In this document: in pieces, positions 1-11,799 of the stretch
Numbering within the stretch: position 1 is the stretch's first letter
Layout: every line of letters starts with the position of its first letter
Origin: Ahaetulla prasina
Taxonomy: Eukaryota; Chordata; Lepidosauria; Squamata; Colubridae
Direction: 5' to 3'
NCBI RefSeq assembly: GCF_028640845.1
Contig: NC_080540.1
Span: forward strand, 93,446,061 to 93,510,060
DNA length: 64,000 nt
Made by a program: the position numbers and the translations under genes
Notes under the pieces: model-generated
Told to the model about the DNA's origin: nothing
The model's input: only the letters and a program-made list of their open reading frames with translations
Database searches by the model: none

Positions 1-2040
1 CTATTTCTTAATTACATATCTTCAATCATTCCTTTACATTGATCCTTCATCTCCCCCCCTTCCCCTCCCTCCCCCCTCCCTCCCCCGAGACTTCCCAGAA
101 CAAAGTACAGGGTATAAAATTAACAATCATAAATTAAAATACAACATAATTCATAATCCATAGTCACTCCTCTCTCTAAGACCTTAACTCCCTTTCCAGA
201 AACAAAAAAGTACATTCTTCTTCCAGTCCATTATATATCAGTCCATTCCACTCCTAAAATCTTCAGAATCTTCCAATTAAATTAGTATTTCCAGTTCACC
301 AATAAAATACATAGTTTTTAATATCCAATCTTCATTGATTAACACCAAATATATATCAATCCATTCCACTCCTGAAGTCTTCAGAATCTTATAGTTTTTA
401 ATATCCAATCTTCATCGATCAAAACCAAGACGATATTCCATTTTCCAGTATTCATCAGAAATTCTTTTATAATATACCTTTCTTCCTTAAACAGTCTCCC
501 AAATATAATTCATATTTCCAGCTTAAATTCTTAAATTTTTATCCAATCTCCAAAAATAAACAATATTCTATCTTCTCATATCTTTAATATCACTTACATA
601 AATCAAATAACATTGCTAATATTAATATTTCTTCAATTTACCTTACATCTGTCAAATAACATTATTAAAATTATACTTATAACTTATATCCAAAATATAT
701 CAATTATAACAATTAAATTCTATTTAACCAAATACCAACATTACATCCATAAATTTTTCTATCTGTCCTCCAAAAGTTAAACAATATTCCATCTTCCCAT
801 TCCTTTATACCTCACATATATCAAATAGTAACACCTTATACCCAAAATAGATCAGTTATAAAAATTAAACCCTATATATATATATTAAAAAAAAATACCA
901 TCAAAATCACATCTTAAGCATTCTCCTTCCCCTTGTCTTCTATCTTACACATTTTCCACCATCTGCTCACCAATCAGCTTAACATCTGACAATAAAGAAT
1001 TTCCAATCTTTAATATATTGGTGTAAAAATCTCTTGTTTAAAAACTTATTAAGAAAAGATAAGCCTCCAAAAGTTCCTATAAAAAAAAAATCCCATATTT
1101 GAACTGAAGAAGTTTCCAAGATTTTAGTAGTTAGTTCTGTTTGCTTAAGAACCATTTTTAAACTATAAAATCTACCAAAAAGAGAAAAAAAAATCAATAA
1201 ACTTTTCTTCTTAAACATTGTGATAAAGAAAAAGGTAAAAAGAAAAAAAAATCATTAACAGTGCTTATTCATTCCATTTAAAAAGTAGCTTGTTATGTTC
1301 TTATAGATTCCACGCCAGCAGTTATAATAAGCATTTCCTTAACTTTCACTTCCAATATACAAAACGCCATTTGTTAAAATCTTCTTACAAGCAAATGCCA
1401 GCATACTCCAACACTTTTAAAAGCAGTTGTTTTTAATTGCTTAATTGCCATCTTCTTTTAAACTTTATTTCTTAAAATTAAAATTAGTAAAAAATCTTTT
1501 TAAATTTCTTTGCAACCACAGTCTTAAAATCTCTTCCTTTATCCTTTTGTAGTTTCACTTTTCTTTGTATATTGGAAACGCCATTTTAAATCCACTCAGG
1601 TTGAAAGTTAGTTCAAAGGAAAGCTATTTAAGAGCCGAATTTAAGATTTATTACTTGCAAATTCTTGCTAGTCCTCCTGCTTTGTTCTGTCTGTGTTGAG
1701 TTCTCTTTAAAAATAAATCTTGGCATAGAGATGGTCGTGGCTTCTCGTTCTGTATAAACAGAAGCACCCTGGGCACGGAGCTTCGTCAGGCTAAAGGGGA
1801 GCTCTCACCCTTCGATCCCCTGGTTAAATTCCAGGGGCTCCCGGGGAGCTCTGCCCAAACCTGACCACTCTTCCCTCCCCCTTCTCTCAGGGGAGAGAAT
1901 TCCAAACCATTTGACAGCCCATTTACGCTGTCAGGGATGGTTTGACGAAACCCAGGGCAGACGATCCCAAAGGAACGGCCATGAAGCCTGCGTTGCCAGC
2001 GGAAGTCTCCAGGGAAACTATTAGAATAGAATCTTGAGAA
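1..2040 (-). repeat. AT-rich retroelement-like block, possibly L1 5' region
   Basis: Read on the minus strand, this starts with a GC-richer leader (about 2035-1740), passes into AT-rich sequence and ends at a strong polypurine run near 88-50. GC-rich leader, then an ATGGCG-containing A-rich stretch near 1590, then long A/T tracts is reminiscent of the 5' region of a squamate L1-type LINE. No reverse transcriptase motif is visible and the longest minus-strand frame (979-1218) has no recognisable domain. Internal imperfect duplications (about 233-350 against 352-430, and about 530-620 against 765-840) show the AT-rich part has expanded by tandem duplication. The family assignment is an inference; an LTR element leader or unrelated repeat is possible. 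Confidence 0.35.
50..88. repeat. Polypyrimidine/polypurine tract with G-quadruplex potential
   Basis: Almost uninterrupted C and T on the plus strand, so the minus strand carries many closely spaced runs of three or more G. Such tracts occur in the 3' regions of some L1 elements. Here it lies at the low-coordinate edge of the AT-rich block above. Confidence 0.6.
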
Positions 2041-2119
2041 TAAGTTTTCATGGTCTGACTTTCAAGTTACTTGCGGTACTCATTGATGCTTCTTGCTATG
2101 CCCATGTAACGCCAATATT

Positions 2120-2580
2120 CTGAGAGTGCCATTGGCTCCCAATTGCATCTGAGTGCAGTACAAGGTGCCTAGTTATCTTCTCTAAGCCCTGCATGGTATA
2201 GAGTTTCATTACTTGAAAGGCCACTTTTTTCCCAGAGTATCTGCCCTCCCTGGTCTGATAGAGAAGGTTTACTCCAGGTCCTTCCATTGAAACAATTCAT
2301 TTTGTGGGAACCAGGATGCGTGTCTTCTATCTTATAAAGCAACCTTCCCCTTGACATATAAAGACTGCCAAGACCTGGCTCTTTCCCTAGGAAATGGTGG
2401 TTTGGTATCCTGATTGATGATGGTGGTACTGCTGTTTGAATCGCCATCTACTTCTGTCATTACTGCTTGTAAGATATCCATTATAACGTAATATTCTTTT
2501 CATTAGGCTTTGTCACCTTGGTTGAGTTGGAGGGCTATATAAACATTTTAAGTAAGTAAATGAGTATGTAAATGAGTAAG
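2120..2580 (+). mobile_element. Old LINE 3' end (L2/CR1-like), decayed
   Basis: Plus-strand translation around 2130-2180 gives a CHWLPI-type string resembling the LHWLPV segment near the C-terminus of the LINE at 33.0-33.7 kb. The unit ends near 2520-2580 with a GGCTATATAAA-like stretch and AAGT/AAAT-type short repeats, as LINE tails in this window do. The copy is too decayed to translate through. Assignment is by resemblance only. Confidence 0.35.
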
Positions 2581-3815
2581 CTTGGTTTTAAGAGATTATT
2601 CAAATTCACAATCCAAAATATATGCAAGGGACGGAATACACATACTTAGTAAAAATTTAAATAAATCTGAATTGAATTAATTACAATTAGCTAGATTTAA
2701 TTAGTCTCTTCTTAAATAGTTAGAAATCACAGTCCAGCAACAAGTTTTGAAAGGATTCTTAAGGACTTGCTCACCTTGAATGACTGCATGAACTTCCCCG
2801 TTGTTGGTTTTACTCTTTTTCCCCGAGATAAAAACTTTGGACAAGCTGTCTATTATGAACCCCCACAACAAATGACATAATTTAGCCACTTGTAGAGAAA
2901 AAGCATAGGTTAGAAAACTATCTGCGAAAGTGAGTAATTTAGTAATCTTAAAGCATGTCTATTTGAATCCCTAAACAAGATTCTATACCTTAGTGATAGT
3001 GCTGAAGCCATGCTTACAACTGCCATGCAGTAACCAAAGCAAGGTAAGTACGTTAGATCAATCAATCATTAAGCACCCTGTGTTTTGCAAAATTATGTTT
3101 TTTGCTTTCTATTCTACTCTAAAAAAAAGTATTTCTATTCTTTCTTTAAAAAAGCAGAATGAATGAAGCAGAATGTTGCTGTGAGATTAATGCCTCCTAC
3201 TTTGAAAATGCCAGAAATAGCTTGCTGTTGCTTGTGTGTATTTTTGTAAGCGAGTTCACCTCCCCAGGCTTAATCTAGTAGCGGGAGACCGTTTATTCTT
3301 TGACAACATTCTGTCCCAATGATATTATTCTCCTAGGTGCTTTCTGGATTTCAGAGGACTCTGAGGACTGAAAACTCCATATGCTATTCTGCTCTTCAGT
3401 TTTAGAATATTTATAGATACAGCCTGCTATCTCCTTGTGGATAAATTCAGAGCACCTTTGATGCTATTTTATTTTTCTACTCAGAGGTAAGAACCACATG
3501 TAAATCCCACAGGTGAATGTGGCACTGTGGATACTTGGATTATACTCAAAAAAGGACGATAATTCAAATTATAAAATGACAGTGGCTGACAAGGTAAAGA
3601 GCGGACAGAAAAACTCAAAACCAAATATAAGTTATCCAAAACAAAAAGATTGATATAAAATTCCTGAATAATAATAAAAAAGAAGAAAATGAAGATTCCT
3701 TCCCACTCTCACCTCTTTCCAGTCAGTCAGTTTCAGTTTCAAGATCACCAGTTTTTTTTAAAGTAAATTTTGTTGGAACAAAGTGTCAGTCATATATACA
3801 TTTCAACTGCACAAT
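2581..3815. other. No feature recognised
   Basis: AT-rich single-copy-looking DNA. Short frames are present but none has a recognisable domain, splice context or codon pattern suggesting a gene. Confidence 0.5.
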
Positions 3816-3817
3816 TA

Positions 3818-4012
3818 TACAAAGAATGGAATGGAATAAATTCTTTACTGGCCAAGTGTAATTGAACACACAAAGAATTTGTCTCTAGTGAATAAGTTCT
3901 CAGTGCACATACAAACAACAAAGTAATATAATCACAGGATACCAATAGGAGAAGGTAGTAAAAAAATGAGTGTCATAATAGTAATACAGCCCTACTACAT
4001 AGATAAATATTG
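3818..4012 (-). mobile_element. CR1-L3-type LINE 3' tail
   Basis: Reverse complement of the 3' end seen in full at 57.33-57.49 kb. It includes the stretch reading 'ctggccaagtgtaattg', the hexamer-rich 'caaagaatttgtct' and a decayed (GGAAT)n array at its start (3823-3840). The 5' side is truncated. It is a dead retrotransposition copy and older than the 16.9-kb copy, judging from its degenerate pentamers. Confidence 0.7.
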
Positions 4013-6874
4013 TTAAAAATTAGGAAGGTTATCAGCTAAAATACTCTAAAACAAGTTTTTAAGAATTAAATAAAAACGAGGTTCCAATGTTGAATGAATT
4101 TATGAATCGCACATGGTCTTTTGGTGGATACATTGTATGAGTATTTATTTTGATAACTGCTACTAAATGCAGCCTTTCTGTTCCATGAAATAGTAGCAAA
4201 AATATACAGAAAACTCTGCGGCCAGCTTGCAGTAGCCCAGAGTTTTTCAGTCCAGAAATGATATTTGGGTAGCTATTTGAGAACGATCTTAGATTTTGGA
4301 GAGATAATAATAGTTGTAGCTGCATGAGAAATAGAGCTTACATTATTCATCATTAATTATAATGATATGTTATTGAAACATATTTTCTTAGGAAACTTTG
4401 AAGTATATCTGACTTACAATTTTATGTCTATGAATATGGTTAAATAAATAGTTTGATCTGAAAAAAAAACCTCTTTGCTGAAAACAAATTAGACACTTCA
4501 GATATTCTGATAATGCTATGATTTATCTTTTTGGTTTGGCATGATCTTTTCTTGTTCTTGTTGCTATTAAAACTGCATATATTGTTTTATTAAGATATCA
4601 GTTGAAGTCTTTTTAATTGAAGCAGACTGGATCCACAGTAGAGGTCATATAATATCTTGACCTGCATTCTCTTTGATGTGCCAGTAAGCTTCTGTAGAAA
4701 ACTACTGGCTCTGTATTTTTAAAATGGTCTGGATTTGCTTATTCTACAGTCATAGCTTCAGATAGTAACATGTACAGAGTTAATTCTAAATGTTCCTTTT
4801 TGCATGGAATGGCTAGTGGCACTTTATAAAAATCATTTCTGGAGGAAGAAAAAGTTTTCAAAGATTACACCTTCACGAGCTGCAGTTCCAAACAAACTTC
4901 CTACCCATACCACCCACAGCTTTGTCACCAGGAGCGAAAATTTCAGCCATTAGGCAGATGTTTCCAGGACTTATTCTGTTAGAACATCTTATTGAGCCAT
5001 TATGAACACAAAACAAAAGGTCAGGGTCCTGGCTTGGTTTGTGTCTATTTTCAGAATACTAATTTGGTGCTAGCCAATTCTCAACCAAATTTAAAGTACT
5101 ATAATAAAGTCAGATAATTATGTGGAAGGTGGATGTGTGGGCACCAGGTCTGATCTCATTGTTTTAATTCTCCATGGATATATCCATCGAACATGGTGTA
5201 AGCAAATACATTAGATTTTAATAGTTTGAACACCAACCACTGGAGTTTAGAATCCAGAAACACACCATTTTGTGGCTTACAGAGTCTCATTTAAATAAGT
5301 TCCAAAGTCATTTCCCCTGGAGGCAGCACTGGGACCATATAGCAAGTCATCCCAGCCACTTGCCCATATTGTCAGCCTTACAGGAGCTCATTTTTGCAGC
5401 CTTTACAGTGGCTCTTAGAGGTAACAAAAAAATTCTCTCACCTAATAAATGTACTCAATGTCTTTTGTAAAGATGTGGTCAATTTCCTTTATTATGGCAG
5501 CTTTCCTAATGTGTATTGTTTTCCTAGATGGTTGAATGCTGCTAGCCTGAAGCATAAATATGAACCGAGAAGGGAGTTTTTAATGTGTATTCATTTACAC
5601 AATAGTCAATAATGGTCTTATGTGTCAATCAACATTTAGTTACTTATAAAGTTGGTATTTCTAGCCTAATCAGCAGTAAAATTCAGAAAGGCAAATAACA
5701 CCCATTCCAGAAAACAAATGTAACACACACATTTCCCAGATGGCTAAACATATATTATATAGTAAACACTGAATGTCATTTAGGTGATCTTGGCCACCAC
5801 TACTGGCAGATTTAATGTCAATTAATATTAATAACCATGATTCATATTCAGCCAGAGAATCCTGCTGTTCATTAGATCATTTATTAAAAAGGATAATTCT
5901 AGTTGTATGGGTTTCTCCTTTAATGAAATGACATGACGTTGACTGGCTAAATGTTTCTTTCCTTTGCAAAAAAGGTAATTTCAGCTTCATCAATAACAAT
6001 GAGGAACCAAGAGCAAATAAATTGCTGAGATCAGTTTATTCACCCTATTTGCCAGTCATTACTCCACAAACATAATCAAGAAATCTGGACACAAGACAGT
6101 TAAAATTAACGAAACTATTATAGCAATAAAGTAGAAGGATATCAACTAAAAGCCCAGGATCAAGAAATTCAGTAAGAGAAGCATCAAACCCATATGTTTA
6201 AGGTTGTTTGCTACTCAAATAACTCATTTCTAAATTCATTTCTAAATCTTTTTGCTTTGAAATAGCAGGTAACACCTAAGTATAACAGCACTAGTTTTTT
6301 TAAAAAAAATATTCATCCTTGTGAGTATATTTTTAAAACACTTGTTTTTTTTAATTCTGCAGTTTGTTAAAAAGCTAGCTGTCTTGTTTCTGACAGTGCT
6401 GTATTCTATAAAAAAACCCAAACCACATTGAAAGTACAAACATCATAACAGGGAGATTTATAATGATAAGCTCATAGGATGTTGACAGACAATGCTTCAA
6501 TACAAATCAACAAAATCTTCTTCTCTAAGGAATGCCTGAATCTCTAAATGATTAAGAGAAGAAAGGTTTAGAGAGAAAAACATCCAAACACTGTTATCCC
6601 TTATTTCAAAATATATATTTTTATTGATCAGATAAGAGGAAGCATCATTACTTTTTAAGAGAGGACAACTATAAAAAGCAGAAGTATATCCATAGAAACA
6701 AATTATGTATTCAGTGCAAAATTCTGAATATGAGATATTTTTCAAAAGTTGGTTATTACTGTATTGAAAAATAAAGTATGTTTGGTATCCTTGTGACATA
6801 TCTTTTTGTTATGCTTCTTAACTAAATAAACTTAAAACTGAAATTCTACATTATAGTTTTAAAGAAATCTCCTA
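4013..6874. other. No feature recognised
   Basis: AT-rich sequence with scattered A and T runs. The short open frames at 4059-4325, 5270-5612 and 6242-6799 have no recognisable domains and look like chance frames. No TIRs, SINE boxes or LINE motifs were recognised. Confidence 0.5.
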
Positions 6875-6889
6875 ATGCCTTTTATTATT

Positions 6890-7115
6890 CATGTGAAACA
6901 ATCCATTGCCCAACTACATGATACAGAAATATATTTAAGCAACCCACAATGGAGGGTGAAGATAGCAAAACTGCTTGGAGAAATGGCAAAACTGATTTGC
7001 TTGATTAGGATCGGAACAAGAACTACTTTTATAAAACATTGGAAATCTTATATGGACTTATTGCTGAAGATGGATGCCATAACCATCCCAAATGACTCTA
7101 TTTTACTATGGAGAA
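6890..7115 (+). pseudogene. L1-type ORF2 C-terminal fragment
   Basis: The frame from 6875 to 7270 contains the strings KIAKLLGEMAKL and HWKSYMDLL in order, matching in kind the end of the vertebrate L1 ORF2 (an 'E-MAKL...W-...DYL' arrangement after the RT and cysteine-rich region). Nothing upstream shows the RT core, so this would be a severely 5'-truncated or rearranged copy. The remaining part of the frame (after about 7115) is not recognised. Assignment rests on two short motifs and is tentative. Confidence 0.4.
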
Positions 7116-7275
7116 GGTACCTCTTAAATAGGAGACTAATGCCTAGCGGGCAGTCCACTTTCAGCCCATCCAGAAAAAGGCAATGCTTGTTAATTAACCT
7201 TGGAAGCTTTACATTTACAGTCCACTCCAGACTTGGAAGACAATTTTATCCTCTAGACATTTCTTTGTGAACTCA

Positions 7276-7676
7276 GATGCTCACATCAAAAAAACAAACA
7301 AACTAACAATGACTACTTCAGCTTCAACCATAACAATACACAAGCAAATAATAGATACAAACTCAAGGTAAACTGCTCCAAACTTGATTGCAGAAAAACA
7401 TGACTTCAGTAAGAGTAGTCAATGCCTGGAATGCACTACCTGACTCTGTAGTTTCTTCCCCAAATCCCCAAAACTTTAAGCTTAAACTGTCTACTGTTGA
7501 CTTCACTCCATTCCTAAGAGGTCTGTAAGGGGTGTGCATAAGTGCATCTGCGTGCCTACCGTCCCTGTCCTAATATTCCTTTTTTACTTACTGGGTTCAT
7601 GTATCCAAATTATGTTTATAATTTTACCTGTTATCTTATATATGATTGACAAAATAAATAAATAAAAAATAAAAAA
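7276..7676 (+). mobile_element. LINE 3' end with (AAAT)n tail
   Basis: A decayed C-terminal coding segment is visible near 7405-7470 (NAWNALPDSVVSSP), the usual last conserved block of CR1/L2-group ORF2 proteins. It is followed by a 3' UTR and an A-rich tail containing AAATAAATAAAT at 7652-7676. It is 5'-truncated. Clade is uncertain between CR1 and L2-like. Confidence 0.6.
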
Positions 7677-7784
7677 AAATAATCATTTCCAGACCAAGCT
7701 ATAGGTATACACTTCACTTTCTAAAACAGGGAAGGGGGGAGCCTCTTCCTTCTCCTGCCTACATTAAAAGAGTGACATCTCATC

Positions 7785-8008
7785 CAGGAGTGAAATCTAC
7801 TTCCCTACCGGTTCAGAAGTACATACACTGTGCACGCCGACCCTCTGCGCATGCGCAAATCCCTCTGTGCATCCACAGAGGGTAAAAAACAGGTTACTTC
7901 CTGGTTAAAACCAGGAGGTAACAATGACCGGGCGGATGGGTGGAGCCTCGAGCTGCCATCACTACCGGTTCAGCCAAACCAGTCCGAACCTGGAGCATTT
8001 CAACCATG
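7785..8008. mobile_element. hAT-type non-autonomous element (MITE), 224 bp
   Basis: Starts CAGGAGTGAAAT and ends in the inverse of CATGGTTGAAAT. It is flanked by near-identical 8-bp duplications, ATCTCATC at 7777-7784 and CTCTCATC at 8009-8016. The right end is related in opposite orientation to the left end of the element at 61499-61957 (shared GGTTCGGACTGG and ACCGGTAGTGATGGCAGC blocks). It has no coding capacity, and mobilisation would have needed a hAT transposase in trans. The 8-bp duplication and CAG-type ends support hAT. Confidence 0.8.
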
Positions 8009-8016
8009 CTCTCATC

Positions 8017-9830
8017 CCCTTTAGACCACTAAGTAGATATATTGCAGCAGAATGGAAAATAGTGATCTCCCAGTAAAGAAATACCCAAGGATATGTCTGA
8101 TTCTGTGGGTGAGAGGGGAAAAAAAATATTTTATTCTTTCTACCATAAGGAGATTAACTTTGCTTTTGCCATGCAAGTTAATTTTCTGACTTGTCTAGAA
8201 AGTGAGTTTTACAGCCATTCTTATGGAGAACCTGGTAATCTCGGGCAAAGAAGCAACAACAAAAGAGCACTGGCTAAAATTATTTAGAAGGATGTACACA
8301 AACCACAAATCCATATAGGTTACCTACTAATTTTTATTGCTCACCATTGCTTTATAAAGAAGTAATTACATTACAAAAATGTCTTCCCTCATCATTTTAA
8401 TGAAAAACGGAACTATATCAGTGGATTAACCCTTAAGCCCACCAGTGCATTATATGAACATGTTTTGTTTTGTTTTATTTAATCAAACTGAAATATAGCA
8501 AATCAGTGGAATGTTTGAAGCTTAGGCGATTATTCTGTGTGAGAAAATGAAGAGCTTAAACTTTTCAGTGCTCCATTATAATTCTTTTTTTTTTTAAATT
8601 TCAAAGTTCATTTTAAGCAGAGCCAGACAAAATATTTAAAATCAATTTACGGATTTATTTCTATACCAGCATATTGCGAAGTACGTTTGTACCGCAACTA
8701 ATCAGACTCAACATGTTTTTCTCGACACAGAAGATGTAGACAAAGCAGCCTAATTTAGCAAGGGGAACTTGCACAAAGGAACATTCACAAGCTGTAGAAA
8801 AACTTGGACAAGGAAGATGGGAAAACTAATATTGGCCTCCTATGCAATACTCTAAAACCCAAGGGTTGGCATACATCAGGAATGCCAAATTCTACAAGAT
8901 TATCTCTAATAAGAATACCAAAATTATGTATTATATCTGTGATGTATGAATGCCAAAAATGAGAAAGCTTTCACTGTTCTTCTGGGATGTTGATGCTTGT
9001 TAGATATTGTGAAATTATAGTTTACTTATTTTGGGGTTTTTAAAACATTGACTAATTATCGAGTGACAAGATACAAATGGAGTACCTCTTCATATGCAAT
9101 TGCATAAATATACTTTATGCTTCAATATTCCGATTAGCAGAATTGTGTTCCTAAGCCATGTTCACTTTAATACAACCAGAAAATCCTTTAAGACTTCCTA
9201 TTTAATACAACTGTCTGTCACTCTCTCTCTCATATCAGATAGGGAAAGAGGCCAAACTTTTCATGGAAGAGTTGGATTACTGTTTTTAATATTTTTGTTG
9301 GTGCAACTGAGCTTTTGACATAAAGTTTAAAAAGCTAATTTTGATTCTAAAATATTTTTTTCCCTTTGGGAGGCTGTAGAGATTCTATTTACCATACTGT
9401 ATCTTCTTTTTATGTCAGAATCTTCACAGATACTGTTCTTGTAGTTGAAGACACAACATGAGATTAATCAGAAAAAGGCATGCTTCTGTGCTGCTGTTCT
9501 TCTTCTCAAACTAATCTTCCTCCTGCTTGTCTATTTTATTGATTTTTCCCAAGCTATACTTTCACAAATGCGGGTGGTTGGCAGAAGCATTCAAAATTGA
9601 ATTGGGGAAGAATACTGTACATGTTTCTGCCACTCTCTTCCAGGGCAAAAATAATAATTTCTGAAGTAACAATACATACGTTTGCTACAGCAATCTTCCC
9701 AATTTTCTTCACATTCATGCAGTCTTCAACAATAACTGAAACTACTGTAGTGCTTGGAAGCTGTTTTAACATACTGCACAAACATGGTTTGCTTAATCAT
9801 GATTTAATACAGTATGATAATCATGCTACA
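8017..9830. other. No feature recognised
   Basis: AT-rich DNA with homopolymer T and A runs. Short frames at 8093-8287, 9094-9318 and 9554-9839 show no domain. Confidence 0.5.
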
Positions 9831-9835
9831 CCAGT

Positions 9836-10062
9836 TTGATGTGGTGGCTAAAGTGCTGGCCTAAAAACCAGGAGAATTGTACATTCTAAGCCTCCGTTAT
9901 ATATGAAAACTGGCTGGAGAAGTCTGGGCGAGTCACTCTCTCTCAGCTTAACCCACCTTGGTTGTGGTGGGGAAATAGGAGGCAGGAGTATTAGGTATGT
10001 TTGTAGGCTTCAGTTATATGTTAAAAGGCAGGATAAAAATTTTATAATAATAATCTGCCATT
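9836..10062 (+). mobile_element. tRNA-derived squamate SINE
   Basis: A Pol III A-box-like start (GATGTGGTGGCTAAAGTGC) is followed by the body block GAGTCACTCTCTCTCAGC, then GGGGAAATAGGAGG and a tail AAAAGGCAGGATAAAAAT. The same blocks occur in order at 22.6-23.0 and 28.4-28.6 kb. The B-box is decayed. Plus orientation. Confidence 0.75.
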
Positions 10063-10535
10063 CATGGTTGGTCACACAGTCAGTTAGACGTTTAGGCAAG
10101 ATTTGGCATTTTTGTTCACCTACTATGTCCTTCCCAAGAACATGTGGATAGGGAGATGTTGTTGGTCAATAATTTTAAAGTCACAGGTATCTGCCATTTA
10201 AAACTATAATTGGTGAACTGGATCCAGACATGTTTTCAAAATGTTATGGCCTAATGTAACGTACAAACCTAAATCAGGTTTCTAATTCTTATTAAGCCAT
10301 GCTTTACTTTACAATAATTCATTAACCAATAGGTGGGTTCACATATACTAAACCTGAGATGGGCCACCTTTTATAGTCAAGAGCTCTACAATATTTTTTT
10401 AAGGAAGAAAACACCATTCCACATAGATTAATTATTTAAAAAGTGGGGCTATATCAGACAAGAGCTTCTGTATTTTGTTGGTGAAAGTTTATGATAATAA
10501 TGCATATACTACAATTCTTGCATTTCCTTCCTCAA
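10063..10535. other. No feature recognised
   Basis: AT-rich DNA without recognisable repeats or coding signal. Confidence 0.4.
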
Positions 10536-10539
10536 AACA

Positions 10540-10790
10540 GCAGGCCCTCAATCTGACCTTACTTAAACAAGCCCTTAAAGCTTGGTTATTGCTCTAGCCC
10601 TTGGCTAGACTGTATAGTGGATCCTTGTGGGATAATTAGTTGAATGGATGTTTTTATTTTTTTTCCTAACCCTTTTCCCCTGTTTATGTTATTGTTTTAT
10701 GTTGTTTTTAAATTCTGCGCCATTCAGAATCATAATGGAATCAGGCCTATAACTCATATAAGAAAGATAGTAGGTAGGTAGGTTGGTTTA
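10540..10790 (+). mobile_element. Possible old LINE 3' remnant
   Basis: A short stretch near 10560-10600 translates to an LNKPLKAWLLL-like string, similar to the LINE C-terminal 'LK-W-LF' block. It is followed by T-rich UTR-like sequence and a run of TAGG repeats at 10770-10785. This is weak and based on a single short motif. Confidence 0.25.
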
Positions 10791-10879
10791 TAGGAGAATA
10801 TTAACTTTCTTTTTCTTGTCCCCATTTTGGCATGTACCTTCTTGCTTAATATCTATGGAAATTTTCAATTATTTAGATC

Positions 10880-11795
10880 ATGGCTGACTCAAAGGTGCTT
10901 TTTCCAAAACTGGGCTTTCTTGTTTTGTTTTTTTGTCCCTTTGAAAAAGTTTTGCTTCTCATCCAAGACGCTTCTTCAGTTCTAACTGATTGGTGGAGAA
11001 TGGAAGGGTTTATATTCTTTGCCGAAATCTGGTTGTTAGCACTCTGAGGGTAGGTCATTAACTCTCTCAAAGTCATTGAGGCCATTTGGGGTTTTATCTT
11101 TATCTTCAGAGTCACTTGAATCAGATTTCAAAGTGCAGAAGGTGTGGGATCTTCTTGAGACTGCTGAAAGGACTGTGTTGTAGACAAGAGATAGGTAGTG
11201 TCGTATTCCTCCCCTTCTGCTGAGAGAAGGCTGTTTTACCTCTCTTTCAAAAAGTCCATATTCAGTTGTCAACTTTGTCCAGAATATAGACTTTTCTGTC
11301 TTCAAAGGAATGATCTTTGTCTTTCAAATGCAGATTGACTGCTGAATCTTGTCCTGATGAGTTTGTACTCCTGTGTTGTGCCATGCCTTTGTGATGTGGT
11401 TATGTTTCCCCAATGTACAAGTCTGCACATGTTTCACTGCAATGCACTGCATATACCACATTGCTCTGTTTGTGTCTGAGTGTTCTGTCCTTGAAATGGA
11501 CATGCTTCTGTCTTAATGTATTCCTGCATTTAAAGTATGAACATATGTTATGCTAGCTGAAAATCCTCCTGAGCTTTTCCCCTATTCTTGCAACATATGG
11601 AATGACTTGATTCCATATTGCTTGATTTGTTGTTCCTTTCTTTGTCTGTTATGGAGGAGCTCCTGCTGGATCTTTTTGTGGATTTGATGAAGGCCTAGTT
11701 AGGATACCCACAAGTTCTGAGGAATTCCTTGATGTGCCCCTCTTTGCTAGTAGGCAAGCCTTCAGCCCAATGGTATAGAGTTCAGATTACTCACA
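10880..11795 (-). mobile_element. Penelope-like element, 3' half with GIY-YIG domain
   Basis: Minus-strand translation, joining frames by eye only for recognition, shows the C-terminal part of a Penelope-like retroelement. A linker (about 11,710-11,560) reads HIKEFLRTCGYPN. It is followed by VVYAVHCSETCADLYIGET (about 11,470-11,410), which is the GIY-YIG endonuclease signature (VY...YIG). Then come QHRSTNSSGQDSAV and LHLKDKDHSFE, and a SRRGGIRHYLS block. These elements encode a reverse transcriptase fused to a GIY-YIG nuclease and use it for target-primed insertion. The RT half is absent, so the copy is 5'-truncated and frameshifted several times. Confidence 0.8.
11340..11480 (-). pseudogene. 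GIY-YIG endonuclease domain fragment (Penelope-like)
   Basis: VVYAVHC and LYIGET mark the two halves of the GIY-YIG motif, followed by the histidine-rich MAQHR and the DSAVNLHL block typical of Penelope-like nucleases. A stop codon directly after LYIGET and a later frame change show it is not functional. Confidence 0.75.
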
Positions 11796-11799
11796 GTGT

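Noticed and set aside
11036..11305. Possible host gene with an acidic DSSDSEDKDKT segment
   Set aside because: The preceding SRRGGIRHYLS and GIY-YIG blocks place it in the C-terminal end of a Penelope-like element.
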